Assembly (NCBI RefSeq): GCF_016587415.1
Contig: NZ_BNJI01000003.1
Coordinates: 1,798,001-1,862,000 of the forward strand
Reading direction: 5' to 3'
DNA from: Ktedonobacter sp. SOSP1-85
Lineage (GTDB): Bacteria; Chloroflexota; Ktedonobacteria; Ktedonobacterales; Ktedonobacteraceae
Length of the DNA stretch: 64,000 nt
Made by a program: the position numbers and the translations under genes. Position 1 is the stretch's first letter. The number at the start of each line of letters is the position of its first letter. Under the pieces are notes generated by a model. It had not been told where the DNA came from and did not search any database. It saw only the letters and a program-made list of their open reading frames with translations. Below, in pieces: positions 43,501 through 51,337 of this stretch.

Positions 43501-43516
43501 GCGCACACGTGTGCGC
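43501..43516 (+). promoter_or_regulatory. LacI-family operator GCGCACACGTGTGCGC before the GH4 gene
   Basis: A perfect 16-bp palindrome with a central CG, sharing its 12-bp core with the site upstream of the regulator gene. It lies 23 bases after the regulator stop and about 88 bases before the GH4 start. Confidence 0.8.
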
Positions 43517-43603
43517 TTTAACGGAGTGGGGAGGCCGCTCTTGTACCAGGTGGGGACAATGAATGTTCACTACGCTTTCCCAAGGAAGGAGATGGCAATA
43601 ATT

Positions 43604-44920
43604 ATGCCTATACGTTCACCAAAGATTACTTTTATTGGCGCGGGCAGTGCCGTTTTTGCGCGCCAGTTGATAACAGATGTTCTTCATATTGAGGGACTGG
43701 ATGAGGGTGTGATTGCGCTGGTTGATATCGATGCTACGCGCTTGCAACTGGCTCACAATATCGCAGAGAAACTGGTGGCACATAGTGGCAAGCACTGGCG
43801 TGTGCAGAGCTCTACCGAGCGGCGCGAAATGCTGCCCGGCAGCCATTTTATCGTCAATACAATTGAAGTGGCAGGCCTGGCGAATGTACGCCATGACTTC
43901 GATATTCCCATGAAGTATGGGATCAACCAGTGCATCGGCGATACCATCGGACCTGGCGGCATCTTCAAAGCGTTGCGCACCGGTCCCGCCTGGTTGGATA
44001 TTCTGCATGACGCGGAAGAGCTGTGTCCTGAGGCCTGGATATTGAACTATACCAATCCAATGTCGATCCTGACCTATGCGGCTCTCAAAGGCACCTCGAT
44101 GCGTACAGTGGGCCTCTGCCATAGTGTGCAGGGAAGCTCCAAACAGCTCGCGAACTATCTGGACGTGCCATATGAGGACTTGGAGTGGAAGTGTGCGGGC
44201 ATCAACCATAATGCCTGGTTTACCGAGCTGCGTTACCAGGGGAAGGATGCTTATCCACTGCTGCTGGAGCGCATTCAGCAGAGCGAGATTTATGAGAAGG
44301 ACCCCGTGCGCTTCGAGATGACACGCTACTTTGGCGCCTTTGTCACGGAGAGCAGCGGTCATTTCTCTGAGTATGTGCCCTACTTCCGCAAGCGACCAGA
44401 GCTGATTGAGCGCTATGCCCGCGCGGGCTATCTAGGCGAGACCGGCTTCTATGCCAACAACTGGCCAGAGTGGCGGCGTAAGAACGATGAAAGCATTCAG
44501 AAGATGCTTGATGGTAGCGTCGAGCTACCTTTCCGTCGCAGCCATGAATATGGCTCATACATCATTGAGGGCGTGACATTGAACCGCCCCCAGGTGATCT
44601 ATGGAAACGTGCGCAATACGGGCCTCATCGATAACCTGCCGGATGGCAGTGTTGAGGTCGCGTGTCTCGTCGACCGCAATGGCGTCCAGCCCACCCACTT
44701 TGGTGCACTGCCAGAGCAGCTTGCGGCTCTGAACCGTAGCCACATGGCTATTCACTCCTTAATGTGTGAGGCCCTGCTCAGCAAGAACAAGGAGGCGGCC
44801 CGCTATGCGCTGATGCTCGATCCACTGAGCGCGGCTGTCTGCTCGCCTGCTGAGTTGAGCGAGCTCTTTGATGAGATGTGGGAGGCAGAGAGAGAGTACC
44901 TTCAGCCCTTCGAGAAGTAG
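43604..44920 (+). CDS. melA: GH4 alpha-galactosidase (NAD- and metal-dependent)
   Basis: A 438-residue family 4 glycosidase, which uses NAD+ and Mn2+ in a redox-elimination mechanism. The NAD-binding ITFIGAGSAVFARQLITDVL, the VNTIEVAGL region, the metal-site ALRTGPAWLDILHDAEELCPEAWILNYTNPMSI, and the GINHNAWF and LCHSVQGSS motifs are the alpha-galactosidase (MelA) pattern rather than the 6-phospho-glucosidase one. ATG 43604 with AGGAAGGAG upstream is preferred to ATG 43592, where the site is too close. It is controlled by the adjacent LacI regulator. No transporter gene is near, so uptake depends on another locus. Confidence 0.9.
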   Translation: MPIRSPKITFIGAGSAVFARQLITDVLHIEGLDEGVIALVDIDATRLQLAHNIAEKLVAHSGKHWRVQSSTERREMLPGSHFIVNTIEVAGLANVRHDFDIPMKYGINQCIGDTIGPGGIFKALRTGPAWLDILHDAEELCPEAWILNYTNPMSILTYAALKGTSMRTVGLCHSVQGSSKQLANYLDVPYEDLEWKCAGINHNAWFTELRYQGKDAYPLLLERIQQSEIYEKDPVRFEMTRYFGAFVTESSGHFSEYVPYFRKRPELIERYARAGYLGETGFYANNWPEWRRKNDESIQKMLDGSVELPFRRSHEYGSYIIEGVTLNRPQVIYGNVRNTGLIDNLPDGSVEVACLVDRNGVQPTHFGALPEQLAALNRSHMAIHSLMCEALLSKNKEAARYALMLDPLSAAVCSPAELSELFDEMWEAEREYLQPFEK

Positions 44921-44935
44921 ATGAGATGTAAAAAA

Positions 44936-44978
44936 AAGGCGTGTGGCCGGTTCGCATCGCGAACCGGCCACACGCCTT
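44936..44978. terminator. 20-bp perfect inverted repeat after melA
   Basis: Arms 44936-44955 and 44959-44978 pair perfectly with a 3-base loop and are flanked by an A run and a short T/A-rich stretch. It terminates the regulator/GH4 operon. Confidence 0.85.
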
Positions 44979-45260
44979 CTTATATTGGCAATGAGCCTTT
45001 CTTCTTTCTGGAATTGACCTTCCAGCCTCCATACCTTGACGCTGATGAGCTGAATTGCCCTGGGGCTGCTCCCCTTTATCCTGGCCTATCATATCTGGAA
45101 CTACTGGGTCTTCCGTTATCGTGTAAGTCATAGCGACCTGGTGATCGCACATTAAATATCTAAGAGTCAGCTCTGGTTTCCTGGCTTTGGCTAAACGGAG
45201 TCCAGGCGCGTAGCAGGCAGGTCTGGGCTATCTTGCTTATTGAGAATGTAGTGTTTGTGT
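44979..45260. other. Intergenic region with a short hydrophobic reading frame
   Basis: About 280 bases with no clear gene. The frame 45054-45155 encodes a hydrophobic stretch followed by a basic tail (ALGLLPFILAYHIWNYW then VFRYRVSHSD), reminiscent of the end of a small membrane subunit, but a stop codon directly precedes it and no start codon is evident. It may be a gene remnant. Confidence 0.35.
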
Positions 45261-45692
45261 ATGGAAGAACTGTTTAAAATCTGGACGGGGTACCTTGCTT
45301 CAGGCGTTGAGGCCATCGCTGGTCTTCTTGTTGCCTTTGCCGCTCTACAAGCCACCTTTCATGCCCTGCGCCTGGTTTTACACAAACCAGGCCAGCAGAT
45401 AGGAGCTCAGGAGCCATACACAGAGTATATTCGCCTGGGATTGGGCCGCTGGCTGGCGCTGGCGCTGGAGTTTGAATTGGGTGCTGATATTCTGCGTACA
45501 GCCATTGCCCCTTCCTGGACCGAAATTGGTCAGCTCGCCGCCATCGCGACGATACGTACGCTCCTGAACTACTTCTTGCAGCAGGAAATAGATCGAGCGG
45601 CGCAACGTTATCCGCAAGCACCGGGGCACCGCCCGCCAACTCATATACAGCCGCCAGTGCCGCTCCAAACGGAGGTGAGAAAGCCCCAATGA
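45261..45692 (+). CDS. DUF1622 membrane protein
   Basis: A 143-residue membrane protein of the DUF1622 family, whose role is unknown. Visible features are GYLASGVEAIAGLLVAFAALQATF, the RLGLGRWLALALEFELGADILRTAIAPSW segment that is the family core, and IRTLLNYFLQQEI. It has three to four helices. ATG 45261 is used; TTG 45255 is an alternative. It overlaps the next, related gene by four bases. Confidence 0.85.
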   Translation: MEELFKIWTGYLASGVEAIAGLLVAFAALQATFHALRLVLHKPGQQIGAQEPYTEYIRLGLGRWLALALEFELGADILRTAIAPSWTEIGQLAAIATIRTLLNYFLQQEIDRAAQRYPQAPGHRPPTHIQPPVPLQTEVRKPQ

Positions 45693-46018
45693 ACCTGACC
45701 CATCTTGTAACGTTTAGCCTCTGGGCAGCTATGATTGAATTTATTGGTGCTTTGCTCATCATCGCGTATCTGCTCAAGAGTCTTGTGGTTCTCTTCAAGA
45801 CCGGGCAGGTGACCGTAGCGCGGCTGATAGTGGCCGATGGCATCATTACTGGCTTAAGTTTTAAGCTGGCTGGAACGCTGCTCAAAACTATTGAGCTACG
45901 GTCATGGAGACAGATAGCCATGTTCGCAGCAATTTTTGCGCTACGGACAGTGCTCAAACGCTGGTTCGCGTGGGAGCGCAGCCATCTGCAACAGTACCTG
46001 CAACCTCATAATCTGTAA
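45689..46018 (+). CDS. Small DUF1622-like membrane protein, partner of the preceding gene
   Basis: A 109-residue protein with three hydrophobic segments. Its middle part (ARLIVADGIITGLSFKLAGTLLKTIELRSW, then IFALRTVLKRWF) parallels the core of the preceding DUF1622 protein, including the acidic-hydrophobic helix and the ALRTxL ending, so the pair looks like two diverged copies. They are translationally coupled (ATGA) and probably form a heteromer. Its 3' end overlaps the convergent P450 gene by 13 bases. Confidence 0.75.
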   Translation: MNLTHLVTFSLWAAMIEFIGALLIIAYLLKSLVVLFKTGQVTVARLIVADGIITGLSFKLAGTLLKTIELRSWRQIAMFAAIFALRTVLKRWFAWERSHLQQYLQPHNL

Positions 46019-47370
46019 TTTACCATCTGCTCCTGGATACTGGTCGGATTGAGCGTCACGCGCATACCATGCTTTGGGCGGAGGGTGACGCGCGGCAGCA
46101 GTTCGATGGGGTGGTCTGGCACAGGTTCGGGCGTGTAGCGTTGCAGGATCGCGGCCAGCAAGAGTTTGGTCTCCATCTGCGCGAAGGGCATACCGATACA
46201 GATGCGTGGTCCCAGGCCGAAGGGGAAGTAGGCGCCACGTGGCACCTTCTCGCCCTGGATAGGGTCCCAGCGCTCGGGCCGAAACTCCTGGGGATCGTGC
46301 CAGATCTCCGCGTCGTTATGGGTGACCCACTGGCTCAGGAGGACGATAGTCCCTGCAGGCAGGTGGTAGTCTCCGAGCGTGAAGTCGCGGATGGCGCGTC
46401 GTCCCATGCGCCAGACGGGCGGTAGCACGCGCCAGGACTCGTTCATGACCCATTCCAGGTAGGGGAGGCGTGCCAGGTCGGCAACTGTTGGGGCGTGTCC
46501 AGCGAGCACCGTGTGGAGTTCAAGCAGGAGCTTCTGGCGAATCTCCGGGTGTTGAGCCAGGAGATAGAATGTCCAGCAGAGGCTATTCTGGGTCGTCTCA
46601 TGGCCTGCGGCCACCAGTGTCATTACCTGGTCATGGACCTGGGAATCGCTCATGCCCTGGCCCTCCTCCTGGGCAGTGAGCAGCATATCGAGGATGTCTC
46701 CCCTATCGCCACCCGTTGCGCGCCGCTGCTGAATAAGCCCGTACACAAAGTCGTCCAATGTCTTCTTGCCGCGATTGAAGTCGCGTGTCTGGGCTGAGAA
46801 GCGTGAGAGCACGCGTGGCCTGCCCAGACCCTGAGGCGGACGCCCAATAACCGCCGTAAAGGCCTCGCTGAGCTGATTGGCCTGGGAGAGCTCTTCAACG
46901 CTGAAAAGGGTGTGCACGATGATACGCAGGGTCAGGTGCTGCATGGCGGAGGCCAGCTCAAGCTCCTGTCCCGGTTGCCAGGTCTCAAGCATCTGCTCGG
47001 TATAGCGCACCATCACATCGGCATATTGATCGATGCGCTGGCGATGAAAGGCTGGCTGGACCAGGCGACGCTGCTGGCGATGGATCTCGCCCTCAGTCGT
47101 CAGCAAGCCCTCGCCCAGGACCTCGCGCATATTGCTGCGTTGCTGGCTTTGGAGCGAAGTAAAGTCGCGTGGATGTTCTGTCAGGCAGTAGAGCACATGC
47201 TCTGGCGCATAGGCGCAGACGACAGGTGTGCCAGCCAGGGAGAGGCGCACAAGGTGCCCATACTGCGCACGTGTAGAGCGCATAAAAGCGAGTGGATTGC
47301 GTTGAAGCTGAGGGGCATTGCCCACGAGAGGAAGCCCCCTGGGGCCTGGAAGCGCATTGAACTGCTGCAT
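46006..47370 (-). CDS. Cytochrome P450
   Basis: A 454-residue P450. It has the N-terminal LPGPRGLPLVGNAPQLQRNPLAF, C-helix HRQQRRLVQPAF, I-helix VAAGHETTQNSLCW, K-helix ExxR NESWRVLPPVWRMGRRAI, and heme loop FGLGPRICIGMPFAQMET with its cysteine near residue 390. Substrate unknown. It is divergent from a TetR gene, and two TGAGTA-NNN-GCTCA operator-like sites lie in the gap. TetR control of a P450 is a common arrangement. The ExxR and heme-loop motifs are intact. Confidence 0.95.
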   Translation of the reverse strand: MQQFNALPGPRGLPLVGNAPQLQRNPLAFMRSTRAQYGHLVRLSLAGTPVVCAYAPEHVLYCLTEHPRDFTSLQSQQRSNMREVLGEGLLTTEGEIHRQQRRLVQPAFHRQRIDQYADVMVRYTEQMLETWQPGQELELASAMQHLTLRIIVHTLFSVEELSQANQLSEAFTAVIGRPPQGLGRPRVLSRFSAQTRDFNRGKKTLDDFVYGLIQQRRATGGDRGDILDMLLTAQEEGQGMSDSQVHDQVMTLVAAGHETTQNSLCWTFYLLAQHPEIRQKLLLELHTVLAGHAPTVADLARLPYLEWVMNESWRVLPPVWRMGRRAIRDFTLGDYHLPAGTIVLLSQWVTHNDAEIWHDPQEFRPERWDPIQGEKVPRGAYFPFGLGPRICIGMPFAQMETKLLLAAILQRYTPEPVPDHPIELLPRVTLRPKHGMRVTLNPTSIQEQMVNYRL

Positions 47371-47446
47371 AAGAATAGTCCTCTTCTCCTTGCCTATAAC
47401 GTAGACAAGCTACCCATACCTGGTCTACAATAGGAGCGCTAAAATA

Positions 47447-47460
47447 TGAGTAGAAGCTCA
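47447..47460. promoter_or_regulatory. TetR-type operator, site 1
   Basis: TGAGTAGAAGCTCA. The same consensus TGAGTANNNGCTCA is found on the opposite strand at 47481-47494. The two sites sit 34 bases apart, centre to centre, just upstream of the P450 gene. Confidence 0.6.
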
Positions 47461-47480
47461 CTTCTTCTCTCTTAAGAATA

Positions 47481-47494
47481 TGAGCATTTACTCA
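47481..47494. promoter_or_regulatory. TetR-type operator, site 2
   Basis: TGAGCATTTACTCA, whose complement is TGAGTAAATGCTCA and therefore matches site 1. TGAGTnnnACTCA-type symmetry is common for TetR-family operators. Confidence 0.6.
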
Positions 47495-47527
47495 CGTTGT
47501 CAAGAGGTATTTAGGAGTTGTATGGGG

Positions 47528-47597
47528 GCCGACGCCGCTAAAGCACGCGTCTACATATAATGGACGGTATATAGGCGCGTGCTTTAGCAGCGTCGGC
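47528..47597. repeat. Imperfect palindrome of the 30292 family
   Basis: Arms 47528-47558 and 47569-47597 pair with several mismatches. Left-arm CACGCGTCTACATA and right-arm sequence match the perfect palindrome at 30292-30356 with partly compensating changes (T to C on one side, A to G on the other). It lies in a divergent promoter region, so a terminator role is not obvious. Confidence 0.65.
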
Positions 47598-47625
47598 ATA
47601 CTGTTAATAGAAGGTAGGGTCTCAC

Positions 47626-48246
47626 GTGGCTAAGGAACTCTCTCTGCGTCGTATGCCCCAGCAGGCGCGGGGGCAGCGCCGAATCGATAAGTTGCTGGAC
47701 GCGGCGGAACAGGTATTTTCAGAGAAAGGGTATGGGGATGCGACGACGAACCTGATAGCCGCGCGGGCGCAGACCTCAATTGGCTCGCTCTACCAGTTTT
47801 TTCCCAATAAAGAGGCCATCTTGCGCGCGATTGTGGCGCGTTATGTCGAGGAGTTGCGGGCCTTCTTCGCACAAAGGCTCTCGGTGGATGCAGATAAGCT
47901 ACCACTCGCAAGTTTTCTCGATCACCTGATTCAGGGTCTGGCGAAGTTGCGGGAGGCGCACGCTGGTTTTCGCCCGCTCTTCTTTGGATCGCAGTCTTTC
48001 TCTGACGTTGAGCAGGCGACTCAGGAGCTGCGCCAGGAGGTCATTGAGCGTATTGTGGCCCTGCTCGCGGTGCGCGCACCTCAATTGGATGAGGAGCAGC
48101 GCCTGCGTTGCGCCCATGTCTGCGTCGCTATTTTCCAGGCCTTGATGGCCCTGGCTATGGCAGTTGAAGGGGAGGAGCGTGTGCGCCTGCTTGAGGAGTT
48201 GAAGGCGGTGCTCCTGGCCTATTTGATGCCCCTGGTCCATGCATAA
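47626..48246 (+). CDS. TetR-family transcriptional regulator
   Basis: A 206-residue TetR regulator. The DNA-binding region is RRIDKLLDAAEQVFSEKGYGDATTNLIAARAQTSIGSLYQFFPNKEAILRAI, with the recognition helix near TSIGSLYQFF (about residues 45-55). GTG 47626 is the start, with GAAGGTAGGG upstream. It is divergent from the P450 gene and is the natural binder of the TGAGTANNNGCTCA sites in between. A hairpin follows. Confidence 0.92.
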   Translation: MAKELSLRRMPQQARGQRRIDKLLDAAEQVFSEKGYGDATTNLIAARAQTSIGSLYQFFPNKEAILRAIVARYVEELRAFFAQRLSVDADKLPLASFLDHLIQGLAKLREAHAGFRPLFFGSQSFSDVEQATQELRQEVIERIVALLAVRAPQLDEEQRLRCAHVCVAIFQALMALAMAVEGEERVRLLEELKAVLLAYLMPLVHA

Positions 48247-48284
48247 AAAAAAGAGGTGAGAGCCGAGCTCCTACACCTCTTTTT
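48247..48284. terminator. Hairpin between the TetR and CHAP genes
   Basis: AAAAGAGGTG and CACCTCTTTT form a short stem with an A run on one side and T run on the other, fitting a bidirectional terminator between the convergent genes. Confidence 0.8.
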
Positions 48285-48296
48285 AGGAGATAATGG

Positions 48297-49277
48297 TTAG
48301 TTAGTAATAAAGGCGATGCCGGGATAGCCGGGATAGGAGAAGTCCCAGTAGGAGAGCACGCCAAAGCCACCTCCACCCATATACCAGTTATAGTTGCTGG
48401 TATGGACCGTTCCATTGGAGTTAATCGATTCAACGATGGCTACGTGTCCGTAGCCGCCCGCGCCCTGTACACCTGGTTGGAGCACAACGATTGCGCCCAC
48501 TGTTGGTTGCGCAGAGACTTTCCAGCCGTAGCTCTGGGCCTGTCCCAGCCATTCCCAGGCATTGCCAAGCCAGGGTACCCATATGCCATGCAGCTGGTGG
48601 AAGCGATAGGCCGCCCAGTAGGTACACTGTCCCTGGAAGAAACGATTGCCCGAGCCACCGAGGGCGGGCCCAGGGTTGACACCGACATAGGACTGATTGC
48701 CGGCATCAAAGCCATCCTGCGTCACCGCGGTCGCGGTCGCGGCCTGCTGTGCTAAGAGCGTGGAATTATCGTTTTTCGTATCGTAGAGGCCGCTACTCGA
48801 GAGAATGGTGGTGAGGCCAGTCTTTCCATTGGCGAACCCCAGGGGAATGGTGGCGAGCAACGTTCCAGCCAGAATGACGAGCAGGAGCGAGGCCACCGCG
48901 ATCTGAATGACCATTCTGCGTCCCTGGGGTGGACGGGTAATCCCACTCTTAATCCCAGCTGGCTTGATGACCACAGGCTCGCGCTGGACCGTCATTTTGT
49001 TGCCACTGGCATTAGCCTCTCTGTATGCTGGCACCAGTTGACGGGTGGCTTTGGGCTGCTCAGGCGAAGGAAATAACGAGTTTACCCCTGGGTCAGTGAC
49101 GGGATTGAAGCGTTGAGGATTGGTCCCGGTACCTGTTGCATTTGGGAACATTCCATGCTCAGAAATAGGATTATGAGAGAAGCTGGCGGATTCTGAAGGG
49201 AATTGGCCCATACTCTCTGGGAGAGGTGTGTGGCCCTGGCCTCCCGGCTTGTTTGGGTTGAGATCCATCATCGGCAT
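48297..49277 (-). CDS. Membrane-anchored CHAP-domain protein
   Basis: A 326-residue protein. The first 120 residues are polar, Pro/Asn-rich and without a clear fold; a single hydrophobic segment lies at about residues 122-147; a spacer and a C-terminal CHAP domain follow. The domain shows Cys218 in QGQCTYWAAYRF, His278 in GYGHVAIVES and NYNWY, giving a Cys-His-polar triad, as in peptidoglycan amidases or endopeptidases. The domain faces outside, so the protein is a tethered cell-wall hydrolase with a long cytoplasmic N-terminal tail, which is unusual. The start ATG 49277 has AAAGGA 11 bases upstream. Confidence 0.88.
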   Translation of the reverse strand: MPMMDLNPNKPGGQGHTPLPESMGQFPSESASFSHNPISEHGMFPNATGTGTNPQRFNPVTDPGVNSLFPSPEQPKATRQLVPAYREANASGNKMTVQREPVVIKPAGIKSGITRPPQGRRMVIQIAVASLLLVILAGTLLATIPLGFANGKTGLTTILSSSGLYDTKNDNSTLLAQQAATATAVTQDGFDAGNQSYVGVNPGPALGGSGNRFFQGQCTYWAAYRFHQLHGIWVPWLGNAWEWLGQAQSYGWKVSAQPTVGAIVVLQPGVQGAGGYGHVAIVESINSNGTVHTSNYNWYMGGGGFGVLSYWDFSYPGYPGIAFITN

Positions 49278-49546
49278 GCCATAAGTCCTTTAATTTCATG
49301 AAATTTTTTGCAAATAATTTGGAGTTGGTCAATGTAGATATATGAGATCAGCGCACTGTATCCTTATACCCCAATGTACTTGAGAATCCTTATATTGGTC
49401 AAGTTCTATATAATAGAATAGGAAGATCAGGCTGTTAGAGGGAAGAATATGTACTGCACAAGGGGCATCTTCAGCAATAGGATGATGGTGTTGGTGGAGT
49501 GCGCTGCTATTAAAATATCCATCGCGTTGACCTCACTCCCTTAGCG

Positions 49547-49750
49547 TTGGGAAAGCTATTCCTCAATATGAGACTCGAGGACTATACTCAGGAAAAAATC
49601 GCCGAGGCGATTAGAGCGATATACATAAGCTTTGACCCGAAGAGTAGGCTAAAGAGGGGAGTGATCACGTTCGTAGTCAGAAACCTGCGAGCGAGGGAGT
49701 CGCTGCGCGGGAGGCTCTCGCGGGTGTCGCGGCGAGGCGGCGTATTTTAG
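49547..49750 (+). CDS. Short hypothetical ORF before the broken umuC
   Basis: A 67-residue frame (from TTG 49547, or ATG 49568) ends with its stop at 49748-49750, exactly at the start of the umuC homology. It reads RLEDYTQEKIAEAIRAIYISFDPKSRLKRG in the middle and then becomes Arg-rich. I recognise no family. The overlap with the polymerase gene suggests an originally coupled gene. Confidence 0.3.
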   Translation: MGKLFLNMRLEDYTQEKIAEAIRAIYISFDPKSRLKRGVITFVVRNLRARESLRGRLSRVSRRGGVF

Positions 49751-50551
49751 CGCTCATCGATGTCGATAATTTCTAAGCGTCGTGTCAGGAATTGTTTGAT
49801 GGGACGATCCGTGGGTGCCCCGTGGTGGTCCTCTCAAACAATGATTCATGCGTGCTTGCTCGGAACCGTGCGGCGAAGGCCTTGAATATTGGTATGGGCG
49901 TGCCGCTTTTTCAGATCCAGGACGTGATCGAGCGGCATAACGTGGCTCTATTTTCGGCGTGCTATGCCCTCTATCAGGACCTTTCGGACCGGATTATGGC
50001 TGTTTTAGCGCGGTTTGGAGTGGCGCAAGAGGTGTATTCGATAGATGAATGTTGGCTCGATGTGAGCCATGTCCCAGACGGGGAGTTGGAAGAGGCTGTA
50101 TCGACGTACGCGGTGGCGGTGATGGAGAAGGTGAGGCGACAAGGGTCGCGTGTGGGGCGGGTTAGTGTGTTTATCCAGACCAATCCCTGGAAAACGCGTG
50201 CACAGCCCTATGCAAAGGAGGCGTCGGCTAAGCTCCCGTATGCGAGCGCATACACTCCGGATGTGCTAGACCTGGCGCAGGCGCTTCTGGGAACAATCTA
50301 CGTTCCTGGGTATCGATATAAGCGGGCCGGGGTGTATGTAGTGGAGTTCAGTTCTCAAAAAATCTTTCAACATGATCTCTTTGGGGTGGTGGCATCTGAG
50401 GGCTATGCGCGGCAGGAGTGTGTGATGGCACTGGTTCATAGCTGCGTTTCTTTTAAGTGTTATCCCTGGACCAGATATGCTGTATATCATTGCACGCGGA
50501 ACAGGACAGGGACGTTCTGCGTTTCTGCCTTACCTATCTAAAAATTTGTAG
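49744..50551 (+). pseudogene. Y-family DNA polymerase (UmuC-like), nonsense and frameshift pseudogene
   Basis: The translation of 49744-50551 matches a UmuC-type translesion polymerase: ALIDVDNF-stop-ASCQELF, RGCPVVVLSNNDSCVLARNRAAKALNIGMG, VYSIDECWLDV (catalytic Asp-Glu), RVSVFIQTNPW, and PGYRYKRAGV. Three lesions are seen. The expected Tyr of NFYASC is a TAA stop (49774-49776). The expected start codon is ATT (49744). Around 50460 a frameshift moves to another frame that reads DMLYIIARGTGQGR and then stops at 50549-50551, well short of the normal C-terminus. The gene is therefore inactive. Confidence 0.85.
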
Positions 50552-50798
50552 AATCAGGCAATCATTTTCGAGAATTATTCTACCACTCCGGGTTCCAGGC
50601 TGTCTATAATAACCATCAGAGAAAGGACGAGCCTCTCTCTCCGGGGCTCATAAGCTGGACTTTTCTTCAAGAAGAGATAAGGTGCCCTGACGTAGTGTTT
50701 GATCCAGCTCTTATCGACTCTCATGTCACAGAAAACTGCAAGGGGTGGGAGCGTGAGGCTTATGAATAAAAAAGATTCAAGATGGAGGAATTGAGAAA

Positions 50799-51194
50799 AT
50801 GGATATCAAACGAAGTGGCTCACAACCTTCCGGCCGAGGGCCGGCCGAGTATTTTACTGGCACAGTCCGCATTGACCCCCTCTTCACAGCCCCTGATCCG
50901 GCCCGCGTGGCTGGTGCCAGTGTCACCTTCGAACCTGGCGCTCGGACAGCATGGCATACTCACCCGCTGGGCCAGACCTTAGTCGTGACTGCTGGCAATG
51001 GCCGCGCACAACGCAGGGGTGGTCCGATCGAAGAAATTCGGCCGGGCGACGTGATCTGGTTTGAGCCGGGGGAGAAACACTGGCACGGGGCCGCGCCAAC
51101 TACTGCAATGACGCATATCGCCATTCAGGAACGGCTTGACGGCAAGACTGTCGATTGGATGGAACACGTCAGCGACAAGCAGTACCAGGGCTAA
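50799..51194 (+). CDS. Cupin-domain protein, (R)-mandelonitrile lyase/carboxymuconolactone-type
   Basis: A 131-residue single cupin. Motif 1 is FEPGARTAWHTHPLGQTLVVTAG with two His and a Gln, and motif 2 is EEIRPGDVIWFEPGEKHWHGAAP. The metal ligands are therefore in place. Sequences of this type are often found beside aldo/keto reductase and short oxidoreductase genes. Its catalytic role is not clear. GAGGAATTG lies before ATG 50799. It begins an accessory block extending to the MFS exporter. Confidence 0.88.
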   Translation: MDIKRSGSQPSGRGPAEYFTGTVRIDPLFTAPDPARVAGASVTFEPGARTAWHTHPLGQTLVVTAGNGRAQRRGGPIEEIRPGDVIWFEPGEKHWHGAAPTTAMTHIAIQERLDGKTVDWMEHVSDKQYQG

Positions 51195-51337
51195 GCATGT
51201 AAGAAGATCGCGGTTGTCCTGGATGCGAAGTTGGCTAACTGTTGAGAGTAAAACAGGATGGCCAGATGTCAGAAGAAGCTTATATGAAAGTTCGCAGCAA
51301 TGTTATTAAGCATTGGCGAGAATAAGATAGAGGAAGT

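Larger units (their letters stand above)
47371..47625. other. Divergent intergenic region holding operators and a palindrome
   Basis: The gap between the P450 and TetR genes. It contains the two TetR-type sites at 47447-47460 and 47481-47494, and the imperfect palindrome 47528-47597 closer to the TetR gene. Confidence 0.7.

Noticed and set aside
43616..44362. 248-codon open frame on the minus strand
   Set aside because: Antisense to the GH4 glycosidase; no domain.
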